NCBI GenBank assembly: GCA_020058565.1
Contig: JAGVDT010000038.1
Span: 1-31,819, forward strand
DNA from: Minisyncoccota bacterium
Lineage (GTDB): Bacteria; Patescibacteriota; Minisyncoccia; Phycocordibacterales; UBA2100
DNA length: 31,819 nucleotides
Direction of reading: 5' to 3'
The notes below the pieces were generated by a model. The model did not search any database and was not told the DNA's origin. It saw nothing but the letters and a program-made list of their open reading frames with translations. Shown piece after piece: positions 6,985 to 13,733 of this stretch; within the stretch, counting starts at the first letter, position 1, and the number at the start of each line of letters is the position of its first letter. Made by a program: the position numbers and the translations under genes.

Positions 6985-8400
6985 ATGGTAGCAAAGGATT
7001 TTTTTCAGGACATTCTGCCGAAAGACGAGCCAAAGCCGTCGTTTCGCGGGCGCATCCAGGGCGACGAGGTTGAGGTGCCCTCTGATGCCGCGCCGGAGAC
7101 GCCGCACCAGGAGCTTCCCGAGAGAAGCATTCGCAACATCAACGTCCGACGGACTCGCACCATAGATCGCCCGAGCGAGCGAGTGCCATCGCGGAATTTT
7201 TCGGAGGGTCCCGGGGCCAGTTCTTTGAATGCTTCGCCAAAAAAAGGCTTACGTGCTTCGTCGTGGCTGTGGGCGTTGGCGGCTGTTTTGGCGGTAGCGC
7301 TTATCTCGCTGGTTTTGTTTGTGTTTCGAAGCACATCGGTAACGATTGTCCCGCGTGCTCAAACGATTGTCTTTGATAGTTCGAAAACGATGACTGCCTA
7401 CCCGGCGACGGAGTCTCCAGCAGGGGCGCTCGCCTATACCGTCCGGTCGTTCAGTATAGACGAGTCCCATCAGGTGCCATCAACCGGCAGCTCGCATGTG
7501 GAGCGAAAAGCCTCAGGCTCGGTGACGCTTGTCAACGAGTATTCGACGGCACCGGTAAAGTTAGTTAAGACAACTCGATTCCAAACTCCTGACGGACTTA
7601 TATTTCGAGCGCCGTCGGACATTTCCATTCCGGGCATGAAGGGCTCAGTGCCGGGCACCGTCACTATAACGATCGTTGCCGATGCTCCGGGTGAAAAATA
7701 CAATATTCCTCCAACGAGCCGCTTTACGCTCCCGGGACTGAAAGGAGGCGCCATGTACGACAAAGTGTACGCGCGTTCTGCCGCCGCATTCTCAGGAGGC
7801 TTTGCCGGCAACGAAGCGCGAGTGGGGGATACGGAGAAGCGCGCAGCAGTTACCGAGATGCAAAGTCGTCTGCAGGAGAAGGTATCGGAGCAGCTTGCAT
7901 CGTCGCCATCTGATACCGTCGTGTTTCCAAATTTTGCCGTGGTTACCTACGAAGAACTTCCCTCCACTGCCGCTGCAGACGGTGCGGTCAACCTCAACCT
8001 TCGCGCTAAAGTTACTGTGCCGGTCTTTCCGGCCGAGCAGTTCAATCAGCACCTGGCAGCGTCGGTCAGCGCTGATGCGGCGGACGCGCAAATAACCTTA
8101 GTTCCCCGAGACGCTTTCGGCGCGCAGATTGCTAATGCGACATCGAGCACGTATGGGGTAGAGCCGTTTGATTTTGCGCTCAGCGGCACTGCGCAATTGG
8201 TTTGGAAGGTTGACGCAGGCGCCGTTGCGCAGTCGCTTGCCGGAAAAAATGAATCTGCCTTCCAGACCATTATCAATGGATTTCCAGAGGTGCAGGAGGC
8301 TAGGGCCAGAATCGAGCCGTTTTGGAGAAAGAATTTCCCGACCGATCCGGCGAGCATACAGATCATCATGGCTGAGCCAAAAGGCTCTGTCTCGCCGTAG
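6985..8400 (+). CDS. single-pass membrane protein with baseplate-J-like extracellular region
   Basis: A 471-residue protein. Residues 1-90 form a polar, Pro/Arg-rich cytoplasmic tail; residues about 94-114 (WLWALAAVLAVALISLVLFV) form one membrane helix; the rest should be outside. The ectodomain contains ASGSVTLVNEY, then TRFQTPDGLIFRAP and PGEKYNIPP, a pattern I associate with baseplate J/gp47-like beta domains annotated in many CPR genomes. It is not part of a phage locus here. The C-terminal third ends with a domain rich in alternating hydrophobic residues. It follows the actin-like gene by 35 nt but has its own TATAAT. A surface-anchored structural role is inferred. Confidence 0.65.
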   Translation: MVAKDFFQDILPKDEPKPSFRGRIQGDEVEVPSDAAPETPHQELPERSIRNINVRRTRTIDRPSERVPSRNFSEGPGASSLNASPKKGLRASSWLWALAAVLAVALISLVLFVFRSTSVTIVPRAQTIVFDSSKTMTAYPATESPAGALAYTVRSFSIDESHQVPSTGSSHVERKASGSVTLVNEYSTAPVKLVKTTRFQTPDGLIFRAPSDISIPGMKGSVPGTVTITIVADAPGEKYNIPPTSRFTLPGLKGGAMYDKVYARSAAAFSGGFAGNEARVGDTEKRAAVTEMQSRLQEKVSEQLASSPSDTVVFPNFAVVTYEELPSTAAADGAVNLNLRAKVTVPVFPAEQFNQHLAASVSADAADAQITLVPRDAFGAQIANATSSTYGVEPFDFALSGTAQLVWKVDAGAVAQSLAGKNESAFQTIINGFPEVQEARARIEPFWRKNFPTDPASIQIIMAEPKGSVSP

Positions 8401-8485
8401 ATGTGTCGGCCTGGATATTTCGCATGAGCTCTGCAAAGACTTCCTGCTTTAGAACGCTAACGCTGGCTTCGAAATGGGCGAGGGG

Positions 8486-8514
8486 TTGACTCCTGCGCGA
8501 TTTCTCGCTATTCT
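8486..8514 (+). promoter_or_regulatory. promoter of infA and the ribosomal block
   Basis: TTGACT (8486-8491), exactly 17 nt, TATTCT (8509-8514). The infA ATG is 12 nt beyond the -10 box, so the leader is predicted to be only about 5 nt. Confidence 0.8.
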
Positions 8515-8526
8515 ACTCGAGCAGAT

Positions 8527-8733
8527 ATGGCTACCGATGAGGGCGTAATAGGGATCGTCGAGGAGGCACTCCCAAACACGCTCTTCAAAGTAAAGCTCGA
8601 AGACGATACGCTCGTCCTCGCGTACCTTGCCGGTAAAATGCGTCTGCATCGAATTAAAGTTTTAGTGGGTGACCGAGTACAGCTTCAGCTGGACCCGTAC
8701 GGCGGCAGAGCCCGCATTACCCGCAGATTCTAG
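8527..8733 (+). CDS. infA: translation initiation factor IF-1
   Basis: A 68-residue single OB-fold protein that occupies the ribosomal A site during initiation. The sequence follows the family from GVIGIVEEALPNTLFKVKL through HRIKVLVGDRVQLQLDPY to the terminal RARITRRF. Length is normal (about 72). It is the first gene of the block and lies 13 nt before rpmJ. A near-leaderless start is implied by the promoter at 8486-8514. Confidence 0.96.
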   Translation: MATDEGVIGIVEEALPNTLFKVKLEDDTLVLAYLAGKMRLHRIKVLVGDRVQLQLDPYGGRARITRRF

Positions 8734-8746
8734 CGAGATAATCCGT

Positions 8747-8860
8747 ATGAAAGTAAAAGCATCCGTCAAGAAAATCTGCATGCATTGCAAGCACGTCCGT
8801 CGTCGAGGGTCGCTTTTTGTTGTGTGCACGAATCCGCGCCACAAGCAGCGCCAAGGCTAA
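8747..8860 (+). CDS. rpmJ: 50S ribosomal protein L36
   Basis: A 37-residue zinc-ribbon protein of the large subunit: MKVKASVKKIC, then CMHC, RRRGSLFVVC and NPRHKQRQG. The three Cys and one His ligands are all present, so it is the zinc-binding form. Placed between infA and rpsM as in many bacteria. Confidence 0.97.
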   Translation: MKVKASVKKICMHCKHVRRRGSLFVVCTNPRHKQRQG

Positions 8861-8867
8861 TACTATT

Positions 8868-8949
8868 TTTTCAATTTCTAATTATCAATTTTCAATAAAT
8901 TTCCAATGCTTCAATTTGCAAAATTGAGAATTGTAAATTAAAAATTACC
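8868..8949 (+). repeat. paired heptamer arrays C (between rpmJ and rpsM)
   Basis: Left arm 8868-8895: TTTTCAA, TTTCTAA, TTATCAA, TTTTCAA, with degenerate units beyond. Right arm 8922-8949: AATTGAG, AATTGTA, AATTAAA, AATTACC. The right arm is roughly the inverse complement of the left one, so a long AT-rich hairpin can form. It fills the 94-nt gap before rpsM. Confidence 0.85.
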
Positions 8950-8954
8950 TTACT

Positions 8955-9335
8955 ATGCGTATCGCCGGCACCACGGTTCCAGACGAAAAAAGACTCGAGA
9001 TCGCGCTTACCGCGATTTATGGCATTGGTCGCTCTCGAGCGCAGACGACTTTGACAGGACTCGGAATCGAGTGGGGAGCGCAGGCGAAAGATCTTTCCGC
9101 GAAGGACGAGGCTGCGCTACGTGATGCCGTCGAAAAATTCAAACTGGAGGGCGAGCTCAAACGCGAGATTTCGGCGAACATCCGCCGACTCAAAGACATA
9201 AAGGCGCATCGGGGAAACCGCCACGCCAGGCAGCTTCCGGTACGGGGCCAGCGCACCAAGACTAACTCGCGCACTGTACGCGGCAACGTCCGCAAGACCA
9301 TGACCTCCGGCCGTCGCAAGCTTGAGAAGACATGA
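8955..9335 (+). CDS. rpsM: 30S ribosomal protein S13
   Basis: A 126-residue small-subunit head protein that contacts the P-site tRNA. It starts MRIAGTTVPDEKRLEIAL and has the helix-hairpin-helix segment IYGIGRSRA, the SANIRRLKDIKAHRGNRHAR region and the basic tail with RGQRTKTNSRTVRG. Length is normal. The start follows heptamer array C; no Shine-Dalgarno is evident. Confidence 0.96.
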   Translation: MRIAGTTVPDEKRLEIALTAIYGIGRSRAQTTLTGLGIEWGAQAKDLSAKDEAALRDAVEKFKLEGELKREISANIRRLKDIKAHRGNRHARQLPVRGQRTKTNSRTVRGNVRKTMTSGRRKLEKT

Positions 9336-9359
9336 TCCACCGATAGTTTTATTGGCATT

Positions 9360-9387
9360 TTGCGAATTAACCGAGTCGTGTTATATT
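9360..9387 (+). promoter_or_regulatory. promoter of rpsK
   Basis: TTGCGA (9360-9365), 16 nt, TATATT (9382-9387) with extended -10 TG at 9379-9380. The 14-nt string CGAGTCGTGTTATA here is shared with the promoter at 19832-19847. Confidence 0.6.
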
Positions 9388-9395
9388 GCTGGCTC

Positions 9396-9436
9396 GCGCG
9401 GACGCCTGACCGACAGCACGTTGGCCCGCGCATTTT
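9396..9436 (+). promoter_or_regulatory. GC-rich leader hairpin before rpsK
   Basis: Arms GCGCGG (9396-9401) and CCGCGC (9426-9431) enclose 24 nt and are followed by ATTTT. This lies in the rpsK leader, downstream of its -10 box, and could be an attenuator or a ribosomal-protein binding site. Confidence 0.4.
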
Positions 9437-9448
9437 CACACACTAAAC

Positions 9449-9883
9449 ATGGGAAAAAAGCGAATAATCAGAAAAGCAGGAGGCACTGTGGATGCGGGAC
9501 TGAAGTCCCGCTCTTTGGCGCGTGTAGCAAAGAAAAACATAGTCGCGGGCACTCTGCATGTTCATGCCACCTACAACAACACGAAGGTTCTGCTGACTGA
9601 CAAATCAGGCAATACCGTCGCGTGGTCTTCTTCGGGTGCGCTGGGATTTAGTGGCGCGAAAAAGGGAACGCCGTTTGCCGCCGCAAAAGTCGGAGAACTT
9701 GTCGGCGACAAGGCCAACATCATAGGCGTCAGAGAAGTAGACGTCGTGATCCGCGGCGTTGGCGCTGGACGCGAATCCGCGATCCGCGGCTTTGTCGGGA
9801 AGGGCATAGAAGTCTCAAAAATAGCTGACGATACTCCGGTACCGCACAACGGTCCGCGCCCGCCTAAACCAAGGAGAATTTAA
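9449..9883 (+). CDS. rpsK: 30S ribosomal protein S11
   Basis: A 144-residue platform protein of the small subunit. Recognisable segments are GTLHVHATYNNTKVLLTD, GNTVAWSSSGALGFSGAKKG and the C-terminal DDTPVPHNGPRPPKPRRI. The N-terminus is extended and basic. It has a separate promoter and a 113-nt gap from rpsM; its TAA is directly followed by heptamer array D. Confidence 0.96.
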   Translation: MGKKRIIRKAGGTVDAGLKSRSLARVAKKNIVAGTLHVHATYNNTKVLLTDKSGNTVAWSSSGALGFSGAKKGTPFAAAKVGELVGDKANIIGVREVDVVIRGVGAGRESAIRGFVGKGIEVSKIADDTPVPHNGPRPPKPRRI

Positions 9884-9999
9884 AATGCAAAAGCCAAACA
9901 CCAAAATGAAATCTCAAAATACAAAAAATAATACAGGGGCAGTTTCCAAGGGTCGCACTTTTTCTTTTGTTAATTACATTTTGCATTTTGGGATTTAAG
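9882..9999 (+). repeat. paired heptamer arrays D (between rpsK and rpsD)
   Basis: Left arm 9882-9930 has seven units: AAAATGC, AAAAGCC, AAACACC, AAAATGA, AATCTCA, AAATACA, AAAAATA. Right arm 9965-9999 has five: TTTTGTT, AATTACA, TTTTGCA, TTTTGGG, ATTTAAG. The arms are approximately inverted. The first unit overlaps the rpsK stop codon. Confidence 0.85.
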
Positions 10000-10018
10000 G
10001 GAGCACTGCGAACACTTA

Positions 10019-10122
10019 CCCAGCACCACTTTTGAAACTAACCTGCATATGCAAAATACACTCAACATTTCAGTATTCGGAATTACCAGCACTAACAGCT
10101 GGCACTCAAAAGTGGTGCTGGG
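10019..10122 (+). promoter_or_regulatory. 17-bp inverted repeat with 70-nt loop before rpsD
   Basis: Perfectly complementary arms at 10019-10035 (CCCAGCACCACTTTTGA) and 10106-10122. The loop contains a further small hairpin CCAGC...GCTGG (10086-10102). It ends 47 nt before the rpsD ATG. S4 is a known autogenous regulator in other bacteria, so an S4-binding leader is a reasonable guess, not a demonstrated match. Confidence 0.6.
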
Positions 10123-10169
10123 ACTAAAAGCTTCTAAGCTCGTTAGCACTCGCTAAGAATTTCTAAGAT

Positions 10170-10775
10170 ATGCTTATAGTAAAATCCAAATACAGAATAG
10201 CCCGACGCCTCGGTGCCGGCGTCTTCGATCAAACCCAGACGCAAAAATTCGCGCTTTCTGAATCCAATTCGCAAAAAAAGCGTGGTCGCGGCGCCTCTGA
10301 TTATGGGCGGCAGCTCATGGAAAAGCAGCGTGTGCGCTTCACCTACGGTCTCTCGGAGCGCCAACTCTCCAATTATGCGAAAGAAGCATATCTCGCCAAA
10401 GATCCTTCGGCGGCGCTGCACAAAATGCTGGAAATGCGCGCGGACATGGTCTTGTACCGTTCGGGCTTTGCCTCGACTCGCCGCGCCGCGCGCCAGGCGG
10501 TCTCCCACGGCCACATGACCGTAAACGGCGTGCGCATTAAAACTCCGTCTATGGCGCTTAAAAAGGGCGACAAGATTTCGATTCGCGAGGGCGCCCGCAA
10601 GAGTCCGCTCTATGCAGGTTTGGCCGAGAGAAACCCAGCTGAGAGCCGCGCTATCCCCAGCTGGCTCGATGTCGACGAGGCGTTGCTCTGTGCCGAGGTT
10701 ACGGGAGAGCCCCAGTACTCCCCGGCGGAGGTAGGGTTGGATTATTCCACGGTATTTGAATTTTACAGTCGTTAG
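10170..10775 (+). CDS. rpsD: 30S ribosomal protein S4
   Basis: A 201-residue primary 16S rRNA-binding protein. It carries the family segments GRQLMEKQRVRFTYGLSERQL and, from about residue 90, the S4 RNA-binding domain (MRADMVLYRSGFASTRRAARQAVSHGH...). The N-terminus lacks the four-Cys zinc site found in some homologues. The ATG at 10170 (MLIVKSKYRIARR) fits the family start. A long structured spacer precedes it. Confidence 0.96.
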   Translation: MLIVKSKYRIARRLGAGVFDQTQTQKFALSESNSQKKRGRGASDYGRQLMEKQRVRFTYGLSERQLSNYAKEAYLAKDPSAALHKMLEMRADMVLYRSGFASTRRAARQAVSHGHMTVNGVRIKTPSMALKKGDKISIREGARKSPLYAGLAERNPAESRAIPSWLDVDEALLCAEVTGEPQYSPAEVGLDYSTVFEFYSR

Positions 10776-10863
10776 TGTTGGCGCTGGAGCGATACAGGCT
10801 TGTCACAAGCAAATTACTTTATTTCTGTATGAAGAACAAATCAACCATACCCACGCCGCAGAC

Positions 10864-10892
10864 TTGCCGTTTTTTGGTATTCGGGGTATAAT
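10864..10892 (+). promoter_or_regulatory. promoter of rpoA
   Basis: TTGCCG (10864-10869), 17 nt, TATAAT (10887-10892). The leader to the rpoA ATG is about 58 nt, one of the few longer leaders here. A small hairpin GCTTG/CAAGC at 10798-10810 precedes it and might end rpsD transcripts weakly. Confidence 0.75.
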
Positions 10893-10956
10893 GCTGCACT
10901 TTTACGCATATTTATTCGCGCACACTTTTATTACATTAGCCAAATAACAACATCGT

Positions 10957-11925
10957 ATGTCTGACTACAATATCTCGCTTCCGTCAAAACCCCGCGTTAT
11001 CTCGGAATCCGAGCGTTCGGGGACATATGAAATAGACGGCTTGTACCCGGGCTACGGCTATACGCTCGGCAATTCTTTGCGTCGCATCATACTTTCTTCG
11101 CTCCCGGGCGCTGCCGTGACGCATGTAAAAATCCCGGGTGTGGCGCACGAATTTTCTACCATCGAAGGTGTAAAAGAAGACGTTGTAACGCTTCTCCTCA
11201 ATATTCGCAAAATCCGTTTCAAGATTTTGACGGATGAGCCGCAGACTGTCACGCTTGATGTGAAGGGTCCTATGACGGTAACCGCCGCTGATTTCAAGTT
11301 GCCCGGACAGGTTGAGGTTTTGAACCCCGAACAGAAGATTTGTGAGATTACCGGCAAGGCGAATCTTGAGCTCGAGTTGCGCACGGAGCGCGGCTTGGGG
11401 TATATATCCAAGGAGATGCACCAGAAGGAGCGCGTAGAGATCGGCACCATAGCGCTTGATGCGATTTTCAGTCCGATACGTCGCGTCAATTATGAAGTCG
11501 AGAACATGCGCGTCGGCGATCGCACTGACTTTAATCGTCTGCGTATTGTTATCGAGACCGACGGAACTCTCGAGCCTCGCGAAGCACTCGAGCGCTCTAT
11601 CGAGACTATGATTCATCAGCTCAAAGCAGTTGTCGGCTTCAAGGAAGAAATATCTGAAGACGTTATGACAACAGGCGGCGGCCTGAGTGTCCGCGAAGAC
11701 AAGGGGGCGCAGATGGATGCTGAAATGCTCAAAACTCGCATCACGGAACTTAATTTGCCGCAGCGCGTAGAGGCGGCACTCGACAACGCTTCGATACGCA
11801 CGGTTGGCGGGTTGGTCCGCAAGCGCGAGGACGATTTGCTCGCGATAGAGGGACTCGGCCAAAAGGGACTGCAAGACATCAAACGCTCGCTTTCTAACCT
11901 CGGACTAACGCTTCGTACCCAATAA
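10957..11925 (+). CDS. rpoA: DNA-directed RNA polymerase subunit alpha
   Basis: A 322-residue subunit that dimerises to start core polymerase assembly and touches promoter UP elements and activators. The N-terminal domain shows the family hallmarks GYGYTLGNSLRRIILSSLPG and VINPVRRVNYxVE-like SPIRRVNYEVEN. The C-terminal domain (from about residue 260) has the helix-hairpin-helix segment LLAIEGLGQKGLQDIKRSL. Length is normal. rplQ follows after a heptamer array. Confidence 0.97.
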   Translation: MSDYNISLPSKPRVISESERSGTYEIDGLYPGYGYTLGNSLRRIILSSLPGAAVTHVKIPGVAHEFSTIEGVKEDVVTLLLNIRKIRFKILTDEPQTVTLDVKGPMTVTAADFKLPGQVEVLNPEQKICEITGKANLELELRTERGLGYISKEMHQKERVEIGTIALDAIFSPIRRVNYEVENMRVGDRTDFNRLRIVIETDGTLEPREALERSIETMIHQLKAVVGFKEEISEDVMTTGGGLSVREDKGAQMDAEMLKTRITELNLPQRVEAALDNASIRTVGGLVRKREDDLLAIEGLGQKGLQDIKRSLSNLGLTLRTQ

Positions 11926-11930
11926 TTCTC

Positions 11931-11958
11931 TATACCGAATACTGTATACCGAATACTT
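11931..11958 (+). repeat. tandem heptamer array E (between rpoA and rplQ)
   Basis: Four units in register: TATACCG, AATACTG, TATACCG, AATACTT. Same sequence family as array B. It fills almost the whole 39-nt gap before the rplQ ATG. Confidence 0.85.
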
Positions 11959-11964
11959 AAACTT

Positions 11965-12321
11965 ATGAGACACCACGACAACAAGAGAAAATTTCACCGG
12001 GAGAAGCGCCAGCGCGTAGCGCTTATGCGCTCGCTCGCGCGCTCCCTCGTCCTCCATGGCCAAATCGACACGACGCTCGCCAAAGCAAAGGAGCTGCGGC
12101 CGTATATCGAGAGGCTCGTGACGACGAGCAAAAAGCCGACCCTCGCATCGCGCCGCGCGGCGGTGGTAAAGATCGGCGACTCTGAGGCCGTTAAGAAGCT
12201 GCACGAAGAGCTCGCGAAGCGCTATGCAGATCGAAACGGCGGCTATACGCGTATCGTGCGCCTCGGCAGAGTCGGAAAGCGAGTTGGCGAACAAGCTCGT
12301 ATAGAATTTGTACAAGAATAA
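11965..12321 (+). CDS. rplQ: 50S ribosomal protein L17
   Basis: A 118-residue large-subunit protein near the exit tunnel. It starts MRHHDNKRKFHREKRQRVAL and has LARSLVLHGQIDTTLAKAKELRPYIERLVT and the C-terminal NGGYTRIVRLGRVGKRVGEQA, all standard. It follows rpoA as in most bacteria. Confidence 0.97.
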   Translation: MRHHDNKRKFHREKRQRVALMRSLARSLVLHGQIDTTLAKAKELRPYIERLVTTSKKPTLASRRAAVVKIGDSEAVKKLHEELAKRYADRNGGYTRIVRLGRVGKRVGEQARIEFVQE

Positions 12322-12359
12322 TACTTGTCCCGTAGCAAATTTTCGATTACAACAACATT

Positions 12360-12746
12360 ATGACAAAAGAAAAACAAGTAAAATTTGCTGCTGGGGTGGC
12401 ACACACGCACAACATAGACGCAGCCGGGAGATCTTTGGGCAGGGTGGCCACTGAAGCCGCAAAGGCATTAATGGGTAAGACACTTTCGAACTATACTCCG
12501 AACAAACGCTCGGATGTTCGTGTCACTATTTCGAACGCATCGAAACTCATAACTCGAGAGAAAAAGAGCATTCAGAAAACGTACCAGAACTACAGTGGCT
12601 ATCCCGGGGGCCATCGCATCGAGACGCTGCGCTCGCTAAACGCCCGCAAGGGATATGGCGCGGCGCTTCGCCTCGCGATAACGAGGATGCTCCCGCGCAA
12701 CACCATGCGCGTAGCCCGCCTCAAAAATTTAACGATTGAAGAATAG
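12360..12746 (+). CDS. rplM: 50S ribosomal protein L13
   Basis: A 128-residue large-subunit assembly protein. Family segments include DAAGRSLGRVATEAAKALMG, NYTPN and the YSGYPGGHRIETL stretch, followed by a region equivalent to RAVRGMLPKN (AITRMLPRNTM). Slightly shorter at the C-terminus than the usual 140 residues. Pairs with rpsI, 27 nt downstream. Confidence 0.96.
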   Translation: MTKEKQVKFAAGVAHTHNIDAAGRSLGRVATEAAKALMGKTLSNYTPNKRSDVRVTISNASKLITREKKSIQKTYQNYSGYPGGHRIETLRSLNARKGYGAALRLAITRMLPRNTMRVARLKNLTIEE

Positions 12747-12773
12747 TTCGACTATACTCACTATAAATATTTT

Positions 12774-13169
12774 ATGGCAAAAGACGCTACATACACCGAA
12801 GCAGTAGGACGCCGCAAAACGGCGAGCGCACGCGTACGCATCACGCCTGCTAAAAGCACTTCTGTTACGGTAAACGGAAAACCAGGCGAAGAATATTTCC
12901 CGTTAAAGCAAATGATGTCTACGGTGCTTTCCCCGATACAGACCGTCGGCGCAAGCTATGCCGTGACTGCCAAGGTCTCCGGCGGCGGACACAAGGCGCA
13001 GGCGGAGGCGGTGCGCCATGGCATTTCGCGCGCCATCACCGCACTGGTTCCTGAACAACGCAAAGATCTCAAAGTGAAGGGATATTTAAAGCGAGATCCG
13101 CGCGCCAAGGAGCGCAAGAAATTCGGTTTGGTGGCTGCTCGCAGAGCCCCTCAGTGGTCGAAGCGCTAG
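12774..13169 (+). CDS. rpsI: 30S ribosomal protein S9
   Basis: A 131-residue small-subunit protein whose C-terminal tail reaches the P-site tRNA. It begins with EAVGRRKTASARVRI and has GGGHKAQAEAVRHGISRA and the typical ending LKRDPRAKERKKFGL...APQWSKR. Last gene of the ribosomal block; a terminator follows within 35 nt. Confidence 0.97.
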   Translation: MAKDATYTEAVGRRKTASARVRITPAKSTSVTVNGKPGEEYFPLKQMMSTVLSPIQTVGASYAVTAKVSGGGHKAQAEAVRHGISRAITALVPEQRKDLKVKGYLKRDPRAKERKKFGLVAARRAPQWSKR

Positions 13170-13182
13170 CTTCGAAAACAAG

Positions 13183-13203
13183 AATCCCCTCAGGGGGATT
13201 TTT
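13183..13203 (+). terminator. rho-independent terminator after rpsI
   Basis: Stem AATCCCC/GGGGATT (7 bp) with a 4-nt loop, running into TTT. It closes the ribosomal block. Confidence 0.85.
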
Positions 13204-13230
13204 GTTACTCGAGGCAGCGCGTCGAGTAAC
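13204..13230 (+). terminator. second hairpin directly behind the rpsI terminator
   Basis: Perfect 9-bp stem GTTACTCGA/TCGAGTAAC with a 9-nt loop, followed by TGCTTTT. Probably a back-up terminator. The following 185 nt up to 13415 show no gene except the promoter at 13355-13383. Confidence 0.5.
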
Positions 13231-13354
13231 TGCTTTTGCGCGCAGCGTGGAAGCGAGTGCCTTTGCGATCCGCCGGTAATCTGAGCTGCCCAGTTCTGAC
13301 TGTCCAAAGTGTCTCAGCCGTTCGAATCGCGCATCGGGACTCGTAATAACCTTT

Positions 13355-13383
13355 TTGCATTTCACAGGTAAGATATGTATAGT
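13355..13383 (+). promoter_or_regulatory. promoter of the small membrane protein gene
   Basis: TTGCAT (13355-13360), 17 nt, TATAGT (13378-13383). Transcript leader of about 25 nt with a GAAGGAAAAG ribosome-binding region. Confidence 0.6.
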
Positions 13384-13415
13384 CCACCAAGGTCTTTAGC
13401 CTGAAGGAAAAGACA

Positions 13416-13664
13416 ATGCTATACGTACTCCTGGTCCTTGTCGCTGTTGTTCTTGTCGCGTGGTGCTACTACCGTATCCTTGGCACGGCGCTCGACCCAC
13501 AGAAGCATCCTTCGATACGCAGAATGGCGCGATTCTGCGCAATCTTTACTCCTGTAGCGATATTCACTCAGTACTTTAGTGTCCCGGAGTTTAGCGAATA
13601 TTATTTAGCGCTGCTTGTCGGAGTTGCGCTAGTGTTGCTCCTAAGCGCACCTACTCATCGTTGA
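13416..13664 (+). CDS. small hypothetical membrane protein
   Basis: An 82-residue, very hydrophobic protein with probably three membrane helices: about residues 2-22 (MLYVLLVLVAVVLVAWCYY), 40-55 and 62-79 (LALLVGVALVLLLSA). The short loops contain basic residues (KHPSIRRMAR). One of the few genes here with a normal Shine-Dalgarno (GAAGGAA). Monocistronic, between a promoter and a strong hairpin. No family recognised. Confidence 0.65.
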   Translation: MLYVLLVLVAVVLVAWCYYRILGTALDPQKHPSIRRMARFCAIFTPVAIFTQYFSVPEFSEYYLALLVGVALVLLLSAPTHR

Positions 13665-13666
13665 GA

Positions 13667-13692
13667 GGGCCGGCTGCTTCTGCAGCCGGCCC
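13667..13692 (+). terminator. strong hairpin after the small membrane protein gene
   Basis: Perfect 11-bp GC-rich stem GGGCCGGCTGC/GCAGCCGGCCC, 4-nt loop, then ATTT. The T-run is short but the stem is very stable. Confidence 0.75.
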
Positions 13693-13721
13693 ATTTCCTA
13701 GATGACAAATTCGGTTTTTGC

Positions 13722-13727
13722 TATACT
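13722..13727 (+). promoter_or_regulatory. -10 box of grpE
   Basis: TATACT only 6 nt before the grpE ATG; no clear -35. The TCTAAC palindrome found before the regulator and dnaK is absent here. Confidence 0.5.
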
Positions 13728-13733
13728 CGATTC

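Noticed and set aside
6985..8400. Prophage or tailocin baseplate gene
   Set aside because: No other phage or tail genes are nearby, and the protein has a membrane anchor and a cytoplasmic tail, unlike true baseplate J proteins.
10143..10155. TTAGCACTC, identical to one half of the CIRCE element
   Set aside because: The second half GAGTGCTAA at 9-nt distance is absent; only a short TTAGC/GCTAA hairpin follows, and the site is before rpsD, not a chaperone gene.
10984..11874. 296-codon minus-strand ORF
   Set aside because: Lies entirely inside rpoA, antisense shadow.
13318..13335. GTTCGAATC resembling a tRNA T-loop
   Set aside because: The flanking bases do not form a T-stem, and no acceptor, D or anticodon arms can be built around it.
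13205..13390. 61-codon minus-strand ORF after rpsI
   Set aside because: It covers the hairpin and the plus-strand promoter, has no ribosome-binding site, and its composition looks non-coding.
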